Origin: Oscillospiraceae bacterium
GTDB lineage: Bacteria; Bacillota; Clostridia; Oscillospirales; CAG-272
Assembly (NCBI GenBank): GCA_015063795.1
Contig: SVTL01000001.1
Span: 1-64,000 of the forward strand
Direction of reading: 5' to 3'
DNA: 64,000 nt
The notes beneath the pieces were generated by a model. It was not told where the DNA came from, did no database searches, and saw nothing but the letters and a program-made list of their open reading frames with translations. The position numbers and the translations under genes were made by a program. Every line of letters begins with the position of its first letter. The first letter of the stretch is position 1. Below are positions 7,183 through 15,790 of this stretch, piece by piece.

Positions 7183-8070
7183 TCAGGTCAACGGCTTGTC
7201 GCCTTTTGGATTGGAGAAGATATGGGTGCTTTTCTTTTTCGGCCATTCTTTTCGAAATTCCAGCGGCGTGCAATCGTGATGCTTGCGGAAAAGATGAACG
7301 AGCCCGACGGTGTTGGCATAGCCGATCCTTTTTGCGATGTCGCTTACGGGAAGTGAGGTTGTCAAAAGCAGATGTTCCGCCTGCTCCAGCTTGTGACGGA
7401 TGATATGGTTTTGAATGGTGCTTCCGCTTTCCTTTTTAAAGCGTTTTTCCAAATAAACGGGGCTGTAGTTCAATTTCCTTGCGATCTCCGTGACGCTGGT
7501 GGTGTTGTTCACGATGAGCTTATACACTTCATGCATGAGCGGGGAAAGAGTGTTTGTTTTGCGGAGCGAGGATTGCAAAATGTCGGTCAAAAGAAGATTC
7601 AGCTCCTTCGAGATCGAAAAGAAATCCATGGATGGAGAAAGACTCTCCTTCAGCTTGCCAAAGCAGGAGAGAATGTTCTCTTGCGGGAAGGGCATGACGA
7701 TCTTTTTCCCCGCCTCGGTAGCGTGGTTATACAGAGCCTGAATCTGCGCGCCGTTGACATGGATGGCGCAATATTCAAAACGGTCGTCTGTGGGGAAAAG
7801 GATGTTGTGTACGCCGAGATAGGCAAAAACAAGCGTGCCCGCCTCCAACGGATACGAGATGCCGTTATACACAAATTGACCGCTGCCGTTCAGGGTGTAA
7901 TGGATCATGTATACATCGGTGTTGAAGCGCTCGACGTAATAGGAGGGCAGGGTATATTCGTGCGCCATGCTCGTCAGATAAAGAAGCGCATCGGGATAAG
8001 GTGCGAGCGGGAGAAAATAAAAGGATTCAGACGTCTCTTTGAGATCGATGCGATAGGTGCTTTCGTACAT
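7183..8070 (-). CDS. AraC-family transcriptional regulator (cupin sensor type)
   Basis: At 295 residues this has the common AraC layout. An N-terminal cupin-like sensor spans about residues 30-150 (VYMIHYTLNGSGQFVYNGISYPLEAGTLVFAYLG), and two helix-turn-helix units span about 195-290 (SVTEIARKLNYSPVYLEKRFKKESG and PVSDIAKRIGYANTVGLVHLFRKHHDCTPLEFRK). The start at 8070 has GGAG 8 bases upstream; longer in-frame openings lack a ribosome site. It is divergent from the secreted SGNH esterase and shares a 113-bp intergenic region with it, so it probably controls that gene in response to a sugar-like ligand. Confidence 0.92.
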   Translation of the reverse strand: MYESTYRIDLKETSESFYFLPLAPYPDALLYLTSMAHEYTLPSYYVERFNTDVYMIHYTLNGSGQFVYNGISYPLEAGTLVFAYLGVHNILFPTDDRFEYCAIHVNGAQIQALYNHATEAGKKIVMPFPQENILSCFGKLKESLSPSMDFFSISKELNLLLTDILQSSLRKTNTLSPLMHEVYKLIVNNTTSVTEIARKLNYSPVYLEKRFKKESGSTIQNHIIRHKLEQAEHLLLTTSLPVSDIAKRIGYANTVGLVHLFRKHHDCTPLEFRKEWPKKKSTHIFSNPKGDKPLT

Positions 8071-8119
8071 AGGCAACTCCGAAGGTTTGTTTAGTATTCT
8101 TTTTGGACGAAAAAGTATA

Positions 8120-8148
8120 TTGATAAAACTTTCCGTCTCCAGTATAAT
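8120..8148 (+). promoter_or_regulatory. Sigma-A promoter of the SGNH esterase gene
   Basis: TTGATA (8120-8125) and TATAAT (8143-8148) are spaced by 17 bases in the intergenic region shared with the divergent AraC gene. A weak minus-strand promoter (TATACT complement at 8114-8119) would overlap the -35, so the regulator could govern both directions. Confidence 0.82.
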
Positions 8149-8183
8149 AAACTTGAAGAAAAATGTCAACTGCGGAGGTGTCA

Positions 8184-9695
8184 ATGAAACAAAGAAAATT
8201 TTCAGGTCTGCTGATTCTATTGGCATTCTTTTTGAGTTTTTCTCTTTCGATAACTGCAGTCAACACGGATTTCGACCATAACGGTGACAAAACGGAGGAT
8301 CGTATGGATGCCATTGCCTTGGCCAAGGCCATTCAAAACGGGGCGGATCATACGGTCTTTGATGTGATCGCTCTATTGAAACAAATCGTCGGCGACCGTG
8401 CAGCCGAGCCTGTTTCGGTGATCGGCGATGTGACAAACGCTTCGAAAATAAGCGAAGACCTTTCGGCGGGAACCATCCTGCTTCGTCAAAAGGCGCTGAC
8501 AACGAACAGTCCGGCCTTTACCTTTTCTCTCGGCGATGCTCCTCTTAAAGGTGAGGCCTTTGCCGTCAGCGGTACGATCCGGGCGAAAACGGAAGCGGGA
8601 CGTTCGGGGCACATTCAGTTCACCGCTTACCAAGATCGGTCCAATTTCGCCAACTTCATCATCAACCGCAGGGTGGACGGCGTAAACGGCGTTTATCGGA
8701 ACATGACCGCGGACGGAAAGCGGACGCCGAATTCGGGCAATCAAAAGGTTGACGAGAGTCTGGTTGATTCAACCGATTGGACGGCTTCGTTTGCGTTTGT
8801 CTTTGATCACGGGCAGATCGAGCTTTATCTAAAGGAAAGCGGAGAGGAATATCAGCTGATGGCCTCTTACGAGACCGACTGGAAAACGGCATCCGCTCAG
8901 TTCAAGCTGATCCAGTATGCAGACGTCACACTTTCTGATATAAAAATGAACATCAAAAACGAGGAGGTAAGCGCCTTGCGGAATGTATGGAAGGGACTTC
9001 CCGAAAATCCCATTGCTTCTTTGAAGCTTTTGTTTATCGGAAACAGCGCAACCTATGTGAACGAGATCCCGCAGACACTCAGCCGATTGGCAAGAAAAGC
9101 AGGATACGATGTGGAGGTGAATTCCATCACCTCGGGCGGGTATTCGCTCGCGCAGCATGCGGACAGTACCACCGATCACGGGAAAGAGGTTTTGAAAGAG
9201 ATCGCCAAGGGCTACGATATCGTCATTTTGCAGGAGCACAGCAACTGCATCGAGTCGGCTGAGAAGGGGCAGAAAACCTTTGAGGCGTGTAAGGTGTTGA
9301 ATCGGGCGATCCGCGAATCGGGAGCCGAAACCTACCTTTACATCCGTCCGCCAACGGGCGTTGACAAGGCAGGATACGATTCCTATGAGCAGTGCTTTGC
9401 TTATGGACGTCTTTTTGAGGATATTGCCGCGAAGCTGAAGGCGGAATGCGTGTTTGTGAACCGCGCTTATGCTTATGCGATCAAGAATCTGGAAGTTCCG
9501 CTGTGGGGGCCGGACAATGCCCACACCAGCGTTGAGGGCGGGTATATGGCGGTTTGTGTCTTTTTCTCCACCTTGTTTGACACCTCGTCCGCCGTCCTTG
9601 ACGACAACGGTCTCAGCGCGGATACCGCACTAACTCTCAAGCAGGCGGCTGACAAGATCGTGTTGGAAGGTCTTGAGATGAAACAGGATGCCTGA
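8184..9695 (+). CDS. Secreted SGNH/GDSL-type hydrolase with N-terminal dockerin-like repeat
   Basis: This 503-residue protein has a signal peptide (about residues 1-26), then a dockerin-like calcium-binding segment (DFDHNGDKTEDRMDAIALAKAI, followed by VFDVIALLKQIVG) directly after the cleavage site. A beta-rich middle domain (about 80-260) may bind carbohydrate. The C-terminal domain (about 275-490) carries the SGNH block I motif LLFIGNSATYVNEIP, a later IVILQEHSN and a PDNAHTSVEGGY block with the catalytic Asp and His; it resembles the DUF4886 group. It probably removes ester groups from polysaccharide outside the cell. The ATG at 8184 has GGAGGT upstream and begins the signal peptide; the earlier ATG at 8163 lacks one. 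Confidence 0.85.
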   Translation: MKQRKFSGLLILLAFFLSFSLSITAVNTDFDHNGDKTEDRMDAIALAKAIQNGADHTVFDVIALLKQIVGDRAAEPVSVIGDVTNASKISEDLSAGTILLRQKALTTNSPAFTFSLGDAPLKGEAFAVSGTIRAKTEAGRSGHIQFTAYQDRSNFANFIINRRVDGVNGVYRNMTADGKRTPNSGNQKVDESLVDSTDWTASFAFVFDHGQIELYLKESGEEYQLMASYETDWKTASAQFKLIQYADVTLSDIKMNIKNEEVSALRNVWKGLPENPIASLKLLFIGNSATYVNEIPQTLSRLARKAGYDVEVNSITSGGYSLAQHADSTTDHGKEVLKEIAKGYDIVILQEHSNCIESAEKGQKTFEACKVLNRAIRESGAETYLYIRPPTGVDKAGYDSYEQCFAYGRLFEDIAAKLKAECVFVNRAYAYAIKNLEVPLWGPDNAHTSVEGGYMAVCVFFSTLFDTSSAVLDDNGLSADTALTLKQAADKIVLEGLEMKQDA

Positions 9696-9720
9696 TCGGA
9701 AGCCTTTTCCTTGCAAATTA

Positions 9721-9748
9721 AAAAAAGGACTCAAAAGAGTCCTTTTTT
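9721..9748. terminator. Bidirectional terminator between convergent genes
   Basis: A symmetrical AAAAAAGGACTC/GAGTCCTTTTTT hairpin with a 4-base loop has A/T runs on both sides. It serves the SGNH gene on the plus strand and the lipoprotein gene on the minus strand. Confidence 0.92.
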
Positions 9749-9761
9749 GTTATCGGATATC

Positions 9762-10925
9762 TTACTGCTCTGGAACGGCGTTTGCGATGATGAAGTCTTC
9801 AACCGCGGCGTTCATGGCGATCATCTTCAGATAATTCATCCCGTAAACAGCCTCATACTGCGAAGCGTCGCCCATGCCGGAAGAGGCGAAGTAAGCGGTC
9901 ACGTCCGCGTCTGAGGGTGCGATGCTTTCGGCTTCGGCGATGGCCTGATAGACCAGCGACAGCTTGGCATTGGTTTCGTTGACCGTTTTGTATTTTTCCT
10001 TTAGCGCGGCCTCATCGGCAACGCCCTCATAGGTGGAGAGGAAGGTGGGGAGATCCACGCTGTAGTAAGCGGCATACTGACGGTAGGTGTCCATCATGTA
10101 AGCCTCCTGGAACTCCATCACCGACTGCGGGATGGAGGAGACGGTCACGGCCGTCAACTGCTCGGAGACATAGGCACGGATGGCATCGTTCTGAAGACTC
10201 TGCTTCAGCTGCTCCTTCACCTCATCGGTGGTCTTCCAGCCGTAAGCGGCGGTGAGATTGGCTTCCACAAAGGCGTTGTCAAAGACGGGGGTGATGGCGG
10301 CACCCTCGATGTAGTTGATGGTGACGGTGAAGATGGCATCCTTGCCGGCCAGGTCGGTGGCGTGGTAGTTGTCGGGGAAGGTGACCTCAATGTCAAAGGT
10401 CTCGCCTGGCTTGTGACCGATCAGCTGCTCAAGGAAGTCATCGATGTAGCTGGTCACGCCGATGGTAACGGTGGTGCCCATGCCCTGCGTGCTGCCGCCT
10501 TCAAAGGCAACGCCGTCGATCTTGCCCACGTAGTCGATGTTGACCGTGTCGCCGTTCTGCAGAGCGGCATCGGTGATCTTTTCGGTGGTGGCGAAGCTTG
10601 CCAGCAGGTTGTCCACCTCGGTCTGAATCGCATCGTCGGAGACGGTGTGAACGGATTTGGGAATGCTCATCCCCTTATAGGTCATCGCGGCGACCAGCTC
10701 AGAGGCCTTCACGTCCTTCCAATAGCCCTTCTCATCAAAGGCGGCGCTGAAGTCCAGAGCGGCAGGCTCGGTGCTGTCGGCAGGCGATTCGGTCACAACC
10801 GCTTCGTCTGACTGTGCATTTTCGGTGGTCTGTTCCCCCTTGTCAAAAGGTTCGATGGGATTCTGACAGCTGACCGCCAGCGCGGCGACCAGAAGCAGAG
10901 TCAGAAGCAGGGTAAGCTTTTTCAT
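9762..10925 (-). CDS. Trigger-factor-like FKBP peptidyl-prolyl isomerase lipoprotein
   Basis: This 387-residue protein starts with a lipoprotein signal whose lipobox LAVSC puts the lipidated cysteine near residue 20. A low-complexity Glu/Ser/Thr linker follows. The FKBP domain (about residues 125-215) has NGDTVNIDYVGKIDGVAFEGG and GETFDIEVTFPDNY, the pattern of the trigger factor isomerase domain. The remaining 170 helical residues match the trigger factor C-terminal chaperone arms (DEVKEQLKQSL). The ribosome-binding N-terminal domain is missing, replaced by the export signal. It probably folds secreted proteins at the outer face of the membrane, a role played by PrsA elsewhere. A TATAAT lies at 10971-10976 on the minus strand. 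Confidence 0.88.
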   Translation of the reverse strand: MKKLTLLLTLLLVAALAVSCQNPIEPFDKGEQTTENAQSDEAVVTESPADSTEPAALDFSAAFDEKGYWKDVKASELVAAMTYKGMSIPKSVHTVSDDAIQTEVDNLLASFATTEKITDAALQNGDTVNIDYVGKIDGVAFEGGSTQGMGTTVTIGVTSYIDDFLEQLIGHKPGETFDIEVTFPDNYHATDLAGKDAIFTVTINYIEGAAITPVFDNAFVEANLTAAYGWKTTDEVKEQLKQSLQNDAIRAYVSEQLTAVTVSSIPQSVMEFQEAYMMDTYRQYAAYYSVDLPTFLSTYEGVADEAALKEKYKTVNETNAKLSLVYQAIAEAESIAPSDADVTAYFASSGMGDASQYEAVYGMNYLKMIAMNAAVEDFIIANAVPEQ

Positions 10926-11036
10926 GTGTATGAATTCCTTTCGTGTCGTTCAAAATTGGCATGCTTCCTTATTATATGTCATTTCTTCTTTCAAAAGGTT
11001 TCGATTTCTTTTACATATTTTAAACTTTTCTCATCA

Positions 11037-11072
11037 AAAAACGGGACTGCCGCAGAAGCGACAGCCCCGAAG
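11037..11072 (-). terminator. Terminator of the SLH protein gene
   Basis: On the minus strand GGGGCTGTCGC and GCGGCAGTCCC form an 11-bp stem with a TTCT-like loop, followed by a run of six T residues. It lies about 20 bases past the stop codon. Confidence 0.9.
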
Positions 11073-11091
11073 AATGGTGTTTTGCTGAAAA

Positions 11092-13788
11092 TCAAACCGT
11101 GAGGGTTACGCCGTACGCCACCCCGTTGAGGGTGAAGACGATGGCATACTCACCGGCCGCAACTGCACCGGAATCGATCACGATGTCGGGCGAGGCGACC
11201 GAGACGGTCAGGGAGGACACATCCAGCGCCGCGCCGTTGTGGGTGGCGGAGCGGAGAGCGGCGGTCATCCCGCTGATGTCGGTGTCGGCGGTGATCTTCA
11301 CCTTGCCGGCTCCGGCATCGTAGGAGGCGGTGAAGGCGATGTCGCCCTTGACCAGGATGGCGTTGACCACGCTGCCGGTCTTGATCAGCTCAACGCGCTT
11401 CATGAACAGCTCGTCCAGATCCATGTCGGACAGAGTGCCGGAGGCGCTGATGGCCTTGATGGCAACGGTGTCGGCCAGCTTGAAGGTCTGGCTGCCCACG
11501 GTGACGGTGGCGGCGGTGAAGCCGGTGACCGCGCCCTCGGTGGTGCTCATGAGCTTGTTGCTGATGCGTCCCTCAGCATCGGTGGCGTAGGTGGCACCGA
11601 CGGTCAGGTCGGAATAGAGCGAACGGAGGGTGGTCTTCTCGCCGGTGGCGAAGTTGAACACGCTGTAAACGGTGTAGTACTTGCCCTCGGCATACTCATA
11701 GCCGGCGAGAGAGAGGATCTTCACGTTGGCCCCCGTGGCCTCCGCATCGGAGAGGGTACCGCCCGAGACATAGAGGTAGACCAGCGTATCGACAGCACCC
11801 ACCTCGTCACGCATGACCGCGATCACGTCGGAGGAGGCGTTGGCCTTGAGGATACCGGCATACTCGCCCTTGTGGAAGGTGAAGTTGCCGCTGCCGTCGT
11901 TGACCAGAATGACCGAGCTCTTGTCGGTGACGAACTTCTTGTCGCCGATGGAGAAGTAGGCGTTGCCATCCTTCTTGATCTCGCTTTCGGAGGCGATGCC
12001 TTCGGCAATGTGCGAGAGCTCACCGCTCTGGGTGAATGCACCGCTGCCCATGGCGATCAGGCTGTGGACGCCGTCAGCGCTCTTCACGAAGCGGTAGACC
12101 TTACCCACATTCACCGAGGTGGCATCCACGAAAATGTCCTGCACGGTGCCGTCCACATTGGCGCTCATCACATAGCGGAGCATGCCGCCGGTGTAAACGG
12201 GAATCGGCTGGGAGAGGGCGACGAGATAGGTCGAATCGCTGCGGACGGCATCCTCTGCACCGGGAACTGCCAGAATGACACCGTTTTTGGCCACAACGCG
12301 GACCTCCTTGCCAAGACCGAAGGACATCAGCGCGCTGTAAATGTCAGCGGCGGGGACGCCGGAGTTGGCCATGCCGAGGTTGTAGGACTTGCCGCCGATG
12401 TCGGCGCTCGTCTGCGTGATCTTGGTGATCAGACCTTTTTCGCTGACCTCAAGCACCTCCAGGATCTCCAGAGATTTGTTGCCGGCGTTGAAGTAGTAGA
12501 GAACGTAGTCGCCGCTCTCGGCCTTGACGTCGTTGAAGTAGCCGCCGGTGAGCTGGCTTGCCTTCAGTCCGCCGGCCAGATTGATCTTGTCCTTTGTGAT
12601 ATCCAGCTGACCGAAGGTCGCATTCTTGAGGATCGCGGCCGATGCGGTCTCGCTGTTGGCCTGATCGAAGATCAGCGTCAGGGTGCCGAAGCCCATGGCG
12701 CTCTTCAGCTCGGAAACGGTTTTCAGCGGAACGAGGGCGGAAGAGGAGCCGAAACGGTGAACGACCAGCTCATTGGCGTTGGTGGACAGTGCATCGCTCT
12801 TTTCTTCCACAACCTTGTATTTCACGCCGTTGATGGTGACATACGAGTTATCGGAAGCAAAGGAGACGGTTTCGGCGGTCACGCTCTTGCCGCGGAAGGT
12901 GCAGCCGATGATGTCGATCGTATCGTTTTTGTCGGTGTAGATCACTCTCAGCTCGCGATTCAGCCAATCCTCTGCCTTGCCCGAAAGACCGAGCTTGTCA
13001 AAGGGGACGGTCATCTTGCTGCCGTCGCCGCTTTCCAGCGTCACATAGCCGTTTTTGATGATGGTGGTGTTGTCGCCGACGGTATAGTCGTTGGTGGCAA
13101 CGATGCGGGCTTCCTTGATCGAATAGCCGAAGATCTTTTCGATGATGGTGGATTTCTCCAGAACGGTGGAGCCGTTGTGGGTGATGAGGTAGTCGCTGGA
13201 GAGAGCGTTGTAGAGCAGGGCAGCGACCTCACCGCGGGTCAGCTCCTGGGTGTAGCGGACCTTTTCCAGTCCGTTGTCCAGACCAAGCTTGATGCCCTCG
13301 TCAATGAAGGTCCAAGGATAACCATTTTCCATGGCCTTGGTGGAGTGGCCGAGCGCGCGGACGACCATGGTCAGCGCATCCTGGAACATGATGCCCTCGC
13401 GGGGTTCAAAGGTGGAAGCGCTGGTTCCGAAGATGTAACCGTTGGAGTTGGCCCAGGTGATGGCACCGTGGTAGGTGGGATCGTAAAGATCGGTGAAGGC
13501 GGTGCCGTTGACCGTGCCGGCGTTGTTGCGCCCCGCCATCATCAATCGGTAGAGCAGAAGCGCCATCTGTTCTCGGGACACCTTGTCCTGAGGCGAGAAC
13601 TCATTTTCGCTCGTACCTTTGATAACCCCGATGTCGCTGAGAAGATCGATTTGATCTCTGTATACATACTCTGCCTGAATGTCATCGTAAGCTTTCGCAC
13701 CGACGGAAAAGGCGAGACCGCTCAGCATGATGGCGCTCATAGAGACTGCAGTTGCTTTCTTCAGAAAGCTGTGTGCTTTGTTCAACAT
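11092..13788 (-). CDS. S-layer-homology (SLH) domain surface protein
   Basis: This 898-residue protein has a signal peptide (about residues 1-32, ending SVGAKA) and three N-terminal SLH domains (about 35-200: DLLSDIGVIKGTSENEFSPQDKVSREQMALLLYRLM, AITWANSNGYIFG, EGIKLGLDNGL). These anchor it to cell-wall polymer. The other 700 residues are beta-rich with no family I recognise and many Ala/Gly/Val/Thr, as in S-layer or large adhesive surface proteins. AGGAGG precedes the start, and a strong promoter lies about 120 bases upstream, giving a long leader. It may be the main S-layer subunit. The minus-strand location next to another secreted protein suggests a cell-envelope neighbourhood. Confidence 0.9.
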   Translation of the reverse strand: MLNKAHSFLKKATAVSMSAIMLSGLAFSVGAKAYDDIQAEYVYRDQIDLLSDIGVIKGTSENEFSPQDKVSREQMALLLYRLMMAGRNNAGTVNGTAFTDLYDPTYHGAITWANSNGYIFGTSASTFEPREGIMFQDALTMVVRALGHSTKAMENGYPWTFIDEGIKLGLDNGLEKVRYTQELTRGEVAALLYNALSSDYLITHNGSTVLEKSTIIEKIFGYSIKEARIVATNDYTVGDNTTIIKNGYVTLESGDGSKMTVPFDKLGLSGKAEDWLNRELRVIYTDKNDTIDIIGCTFRGKSVTAETVSFASDNSYVTINGVKYKVVEEKSDALSTNANELVVHRFGSSSALVPLKTVSELKSAMGFGTLTLIFDQANSETASAAILKNATFGQLDITKDKINLAGGLKASQLTGGYFNDVKAESGDYVLYYFNAGNKSLEILEVLEVSEKGLITKITQTSADIGGKSYNLGMANSGVPAADIYSALMSFGLGKEVRVVAKNGVILAVPGAEDAVRSDSTYLVALSQPIPVYTGGMLRYVMSANVDGTVQDIFVDATSVNVGKVYRFVKSADGVHSLIAMGSGAFTQSGELSHIAEGIASESEIKKDGNAYFSIGDKKFVTDKSSVILVNDGSGNFTFHKGEYAGILKANASSDVIAVMRDEVGAVDTLVYLYVSGGTLSDAEATGANVKILSLAGYEYAEGKYYTVYSVFNFATGEKTTLRSLYSDLTVGATYATDAEGRISNKLMSTTEGAVTGFTAATVTVGSQTFKLADTVAIKAISASGTLSDMDLDELFMKRVELIKTGSVVNAILVKGDIAFTASYDAGAGKVKITADTDISGMTAALRSATHNGAALDVSSLTVSVASPDIVIDSGAVAAGEYAIVFTLNGVAYGVTLTV

Positions 13789-13912
13789 TCTGTTTTCCTC
13801 CTATGAATCTTTCAGCGGCTCTTTGACCGACCCCCCTGCCCCTTGCAGGAAATTGTTTGGGCTTTCCGTCAAAGACTTCGAGGAGATTTGCTCTCTCGTT
13901 GACCGCGAATTC

Positions 13913-13941
13913 ATCATACCACGGCCGAGCCAAAGATGCAA
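13913..13941 (-). promoter_or_regulatory. Sigma-A promoter of the SLH protein gene
   Basis: On the minus strand TTGCAT (13936-13941) and TATGAT (13913-13918) have a 17-base spacer. The transcript would carry a leader of roughly 115 bases. The remaining stretch to the trmB terminator (13942-14100) shows nothing I can identify. Confidence 0.8.
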
Positions 13942-14101
13942 TGGTTTTTGTGCAAGTGTAATATGTCTGTAATCGATATTCACGACTTATTTATTTATTT
14001 TGCACAATTTTCCATGTTTTCCAATCTCTACGGCTGTTTTGCATCGTGAGAGGGGCGATGGAAAGAAGAAACATGAAAATGAGGAAAAGTCTGTCAAAAA
14101 C

Positions 14102-14136
14102 AAAAAGAAAGACAGTCAAAAACGGCTGTCTTTCGG
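14102..14136 (-). terminator. Terminator of trmB
   Basis: AAAGACAG/CTGTCTTT arms at 14108-14115 and 14126-14133 are followed on the minus strand by a T-rich tail. Confidence 0.82.
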
Positions 14137-14176
14137 TTGGATGACATGCTTATCAATAAGGAAGAAAGACGAAACG

Positions 14177-14836
14177 TCATTCGACGGGTGCGTCCTCCTC
14201 TTTTTTTGGCAAACAGATCGCTTCCAGACGGTGGATGCTGAAACCTTTTGCGGAAAAATTCGTCTCATATTCTGTCGGAATGTTATCGGCGTTGTATTCG
14301 CTGTTGTGCAGGTCGCGCGTGACATTCTGCACCAGCCAGCCGTCGTCACGCAGCTCGGAGAGCGAAAAATCAAACAGCTGGGCGTTGTCGGTTTTGAAGA
14401 AGAGCTCACCGTTTTCCTTGAGCATCCGACGGTAGAGCGCGAGAAAGCCGCGGTAGGTCAAACGGCGCTTGTAATGTCCCGCCTTGGGCCAAGGGTCGGA
14501 GAAATTGAGGTAGAGGCGGTCAACGCTGTGGGGCGGAAAACGCTCGGAAAGCGTTTTGGCATCCACGTTGAGAAAACGGACGTTGGTGATCTCCTCACGG
14601 GCAACGCTTTCGGCGGCGAGAAGGATCACATCGGTCATTTTTTCCAGCGCGTAGATGGTAGCGTCAGGCTCCTTTTTGGCAAGACCGCGGACAAAGGCAC
14701 CCTTGCCGCAGCCGATCTCCACAAACAGACGCCCTTCCTTGGGCAGGGGAACAAGACCGTTTTCGTCCAGCTCGACAAAGAGGGAGGAAACGGCATCCAA
14801 GCGTTCATCGCGGTGCTTTTTCTTTCGCATTCTCAT
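14177..14836 (-). CDS. trmB: tRNA (guanine-N7-)-methyltransferase
   Basis: At 219 residues this is the normal length for TrmB. The SAM-binding motif is VEIGCGKGAFV near residue 43. The diagnostic LYLNFSDPWPKAGHYKRRLTYRGFL lies near residues 110-135, and NIPTEYETNFSAKG near the C-terminus contacts tRNA. It methylates G46 in the tRNA variable loop. The start at 14836 has GGAG upstream and begins with a basic MRMRKKKHRDERL stretch typical of the family. Longer openings upstream run into non-coding sequence. Confidence 0.95.
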   Translation of the reverse strand: MRMRKKKHRDERLDAVSSLFVELDENGLVPLPKEGRLFVEIGCGKGAFVRGLAKKEPDATIYALEKMTDVILLAAESVAREEITNVRFLNVDAKTLSERFPPHSVDRLYLNFSDPWPKAGHYKRRLTYRGFLALYRRMLKENGELFFKTDNAQLFDFSLSELRDDGWLVQNVTRDLHNSEYNADNIPTEYETNFSAKGFSIHRLEAICLPKKEEDAPVE

Positions 14837-15004
14837 GGCGGTAAAAACTCCTTCAAACGAAAAAATATGACGGATAACGCACTTTCGTATGGATGAGAAA
14901 GCGCGGGACAATCCTATGGTCAGGCAAGAGCCCATTTTGAAAAATAATGAGGCAAAAAAGAGCGCGTGCAAGGCGTTTCGCTCCTTTTCGACAGGGACGA
15001 TCGG

Positions 15005-15010
15005 TATAAT
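15005..15010 (+). promoter_or_regulatory. Putative -10 element of the HAAS/DUF4097 operon
   Basis: TATAAT lies 58 bases before the GTG start of the HAAS-like gene. I see no good -35 at 17-18 bases, so activity may need a regulator. Confidence 0.45.
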
Positions 15011-15067
15011 AGAGATGATAGACGGAGAAAAAAGGATCGCAAGAGGGAAAAAAACGAGGTCAAAGAC

Positions 15068-15790
15068 GTGAAAAAAGACGAATTTTTGCTGCAGTTAAGA
15101 GACCATATGAAAACGCTGTCGGTCAGCGAGGAGGGAATCGGCGAGCACATCGAGCGGTTTGAAGCCTATTTTGCTCCGATGAGCGAGGACGAGTGCGAGC
15201 AGGCCATTCAGACCATGGGAGGCATCGAGGGCGTTTTGGCATCCTTGGAGGCCTTTTACGGCGTCGGTGAGACAGACTCCGCGGAAAATGATCGGATGGC
15301 GGGCGAAGAACAGCCTTCGGAGAAAACGCTGGTGTTCGAGGAAGCTGTTACAGACGAGCCGCCGACTGCTGAAAAACAGCCCGCGGAACCAAAGCGCGGA
15401 GCGGCCTTCTGGACGCTGTTTGTTCTCACCCTGCCGCTGACGATTGGTGCTTATGCGGCGATGAATGTGCTGTTTGCTTCGCTGATCGTTCTCCTGTCGC
15501 TTTGCATTGGGGCTCTGGCAGCGGCGACCGCTCTCACAGCCCTTTCGGGAACGGCGCTCTCGCTGGTAGGGATCGTGTATGGCACCGTCAAGCTGTTTAC
15601 ATACCTGCCCACAGGTTTGTATGAGCTGGGATTGGGACTGCTGCTGCTCGGCGCGACGCTGACCGTGTCCATTTTGCTGTATAACGCCGCCATAAGGCTT
15701 CTGCCGATTGCGATCCGCCGATGTGCGTCTGTTTGCGGCAGAGCGAACCGAGCCGTGTTTGCGGCTTTGAAGGGAGGAGAGCAGGTATGA
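15068..15790 (+). CDS. HAAS/DUF1700-like membrane protein
   Basis: A helical N-terminal domain of about 60 residues (LRDHMKTLSVSEEGIGEHIERFEAYF, then AIQTMGGIEGVLASLEAFYG) resembles the HAAS signalling domain. An acidic, Pro/Glu-rich linker follows, then three or four membrane helices between residues 115 and 220. I chose GTG at 15068, with GAGGT 7 bases upstream, because the sequence upstream encodes an implausible Arg/Asp/Lys string. It overlaps the DUF4097 gene through ATGA. In Firmicutes such pairs usually follow a PadR repressor gene and respond to envelope stress; no PadR gene is present here. Confidence 0.75.
   Translation: MKKDEFLLQLRDHMKTLSVSEEGIGEHIERFEAYFAPMSEDECEQAIQTMGGIEGVLASLEAFYGVGETDSAENDRMAGEEQPSEKTLVFEEAVTDEPPTAEKQPAEPKRGAAFWTLFVLTLPLTIGAYAAMNVLFASLIVLLSLCIGALAAATALTALSGTALSLVGIVYGTVKLFTYLPTGLYELGLGLLLLGATLTVSILLYNAAIRLLPIAIRRCASVCGRANRAVFAALKGGEQV

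Noticed and set aside
7183-8226. Longer start for the cupin-type AraC gene at 8226
   Set aside because: The extra 52 residues are hydrophobic and overlap the divergent promoter and start of the SGNH gene. The ATG at 8070 has a proper ribosome site.
11239-13806. Long open frame antisense to the SLH protein gene (about 855 codons)
   Set aside because: It is in mirror phase to a GC-rich gene, has a Gly/Ala/His/Asp-rich composition without domains, and no ribosome site. Such frames are a by-product of codon bias.
13789-14100. Small genes in the gap between the SLH gene and trmB
   Set aside because: Short frames exist, but none has a ribosome site or plausible composition. The promoter and leader of the SLH gene explain much of the stretch.
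14966-15067. Upstream extension of the HAAS-like protein
   Set aside because: The extension encodes an Arg/Asp/Lys-rich string, overlaps the TATAAT element and lacks a ribosome site. GTG at 15068 has one.
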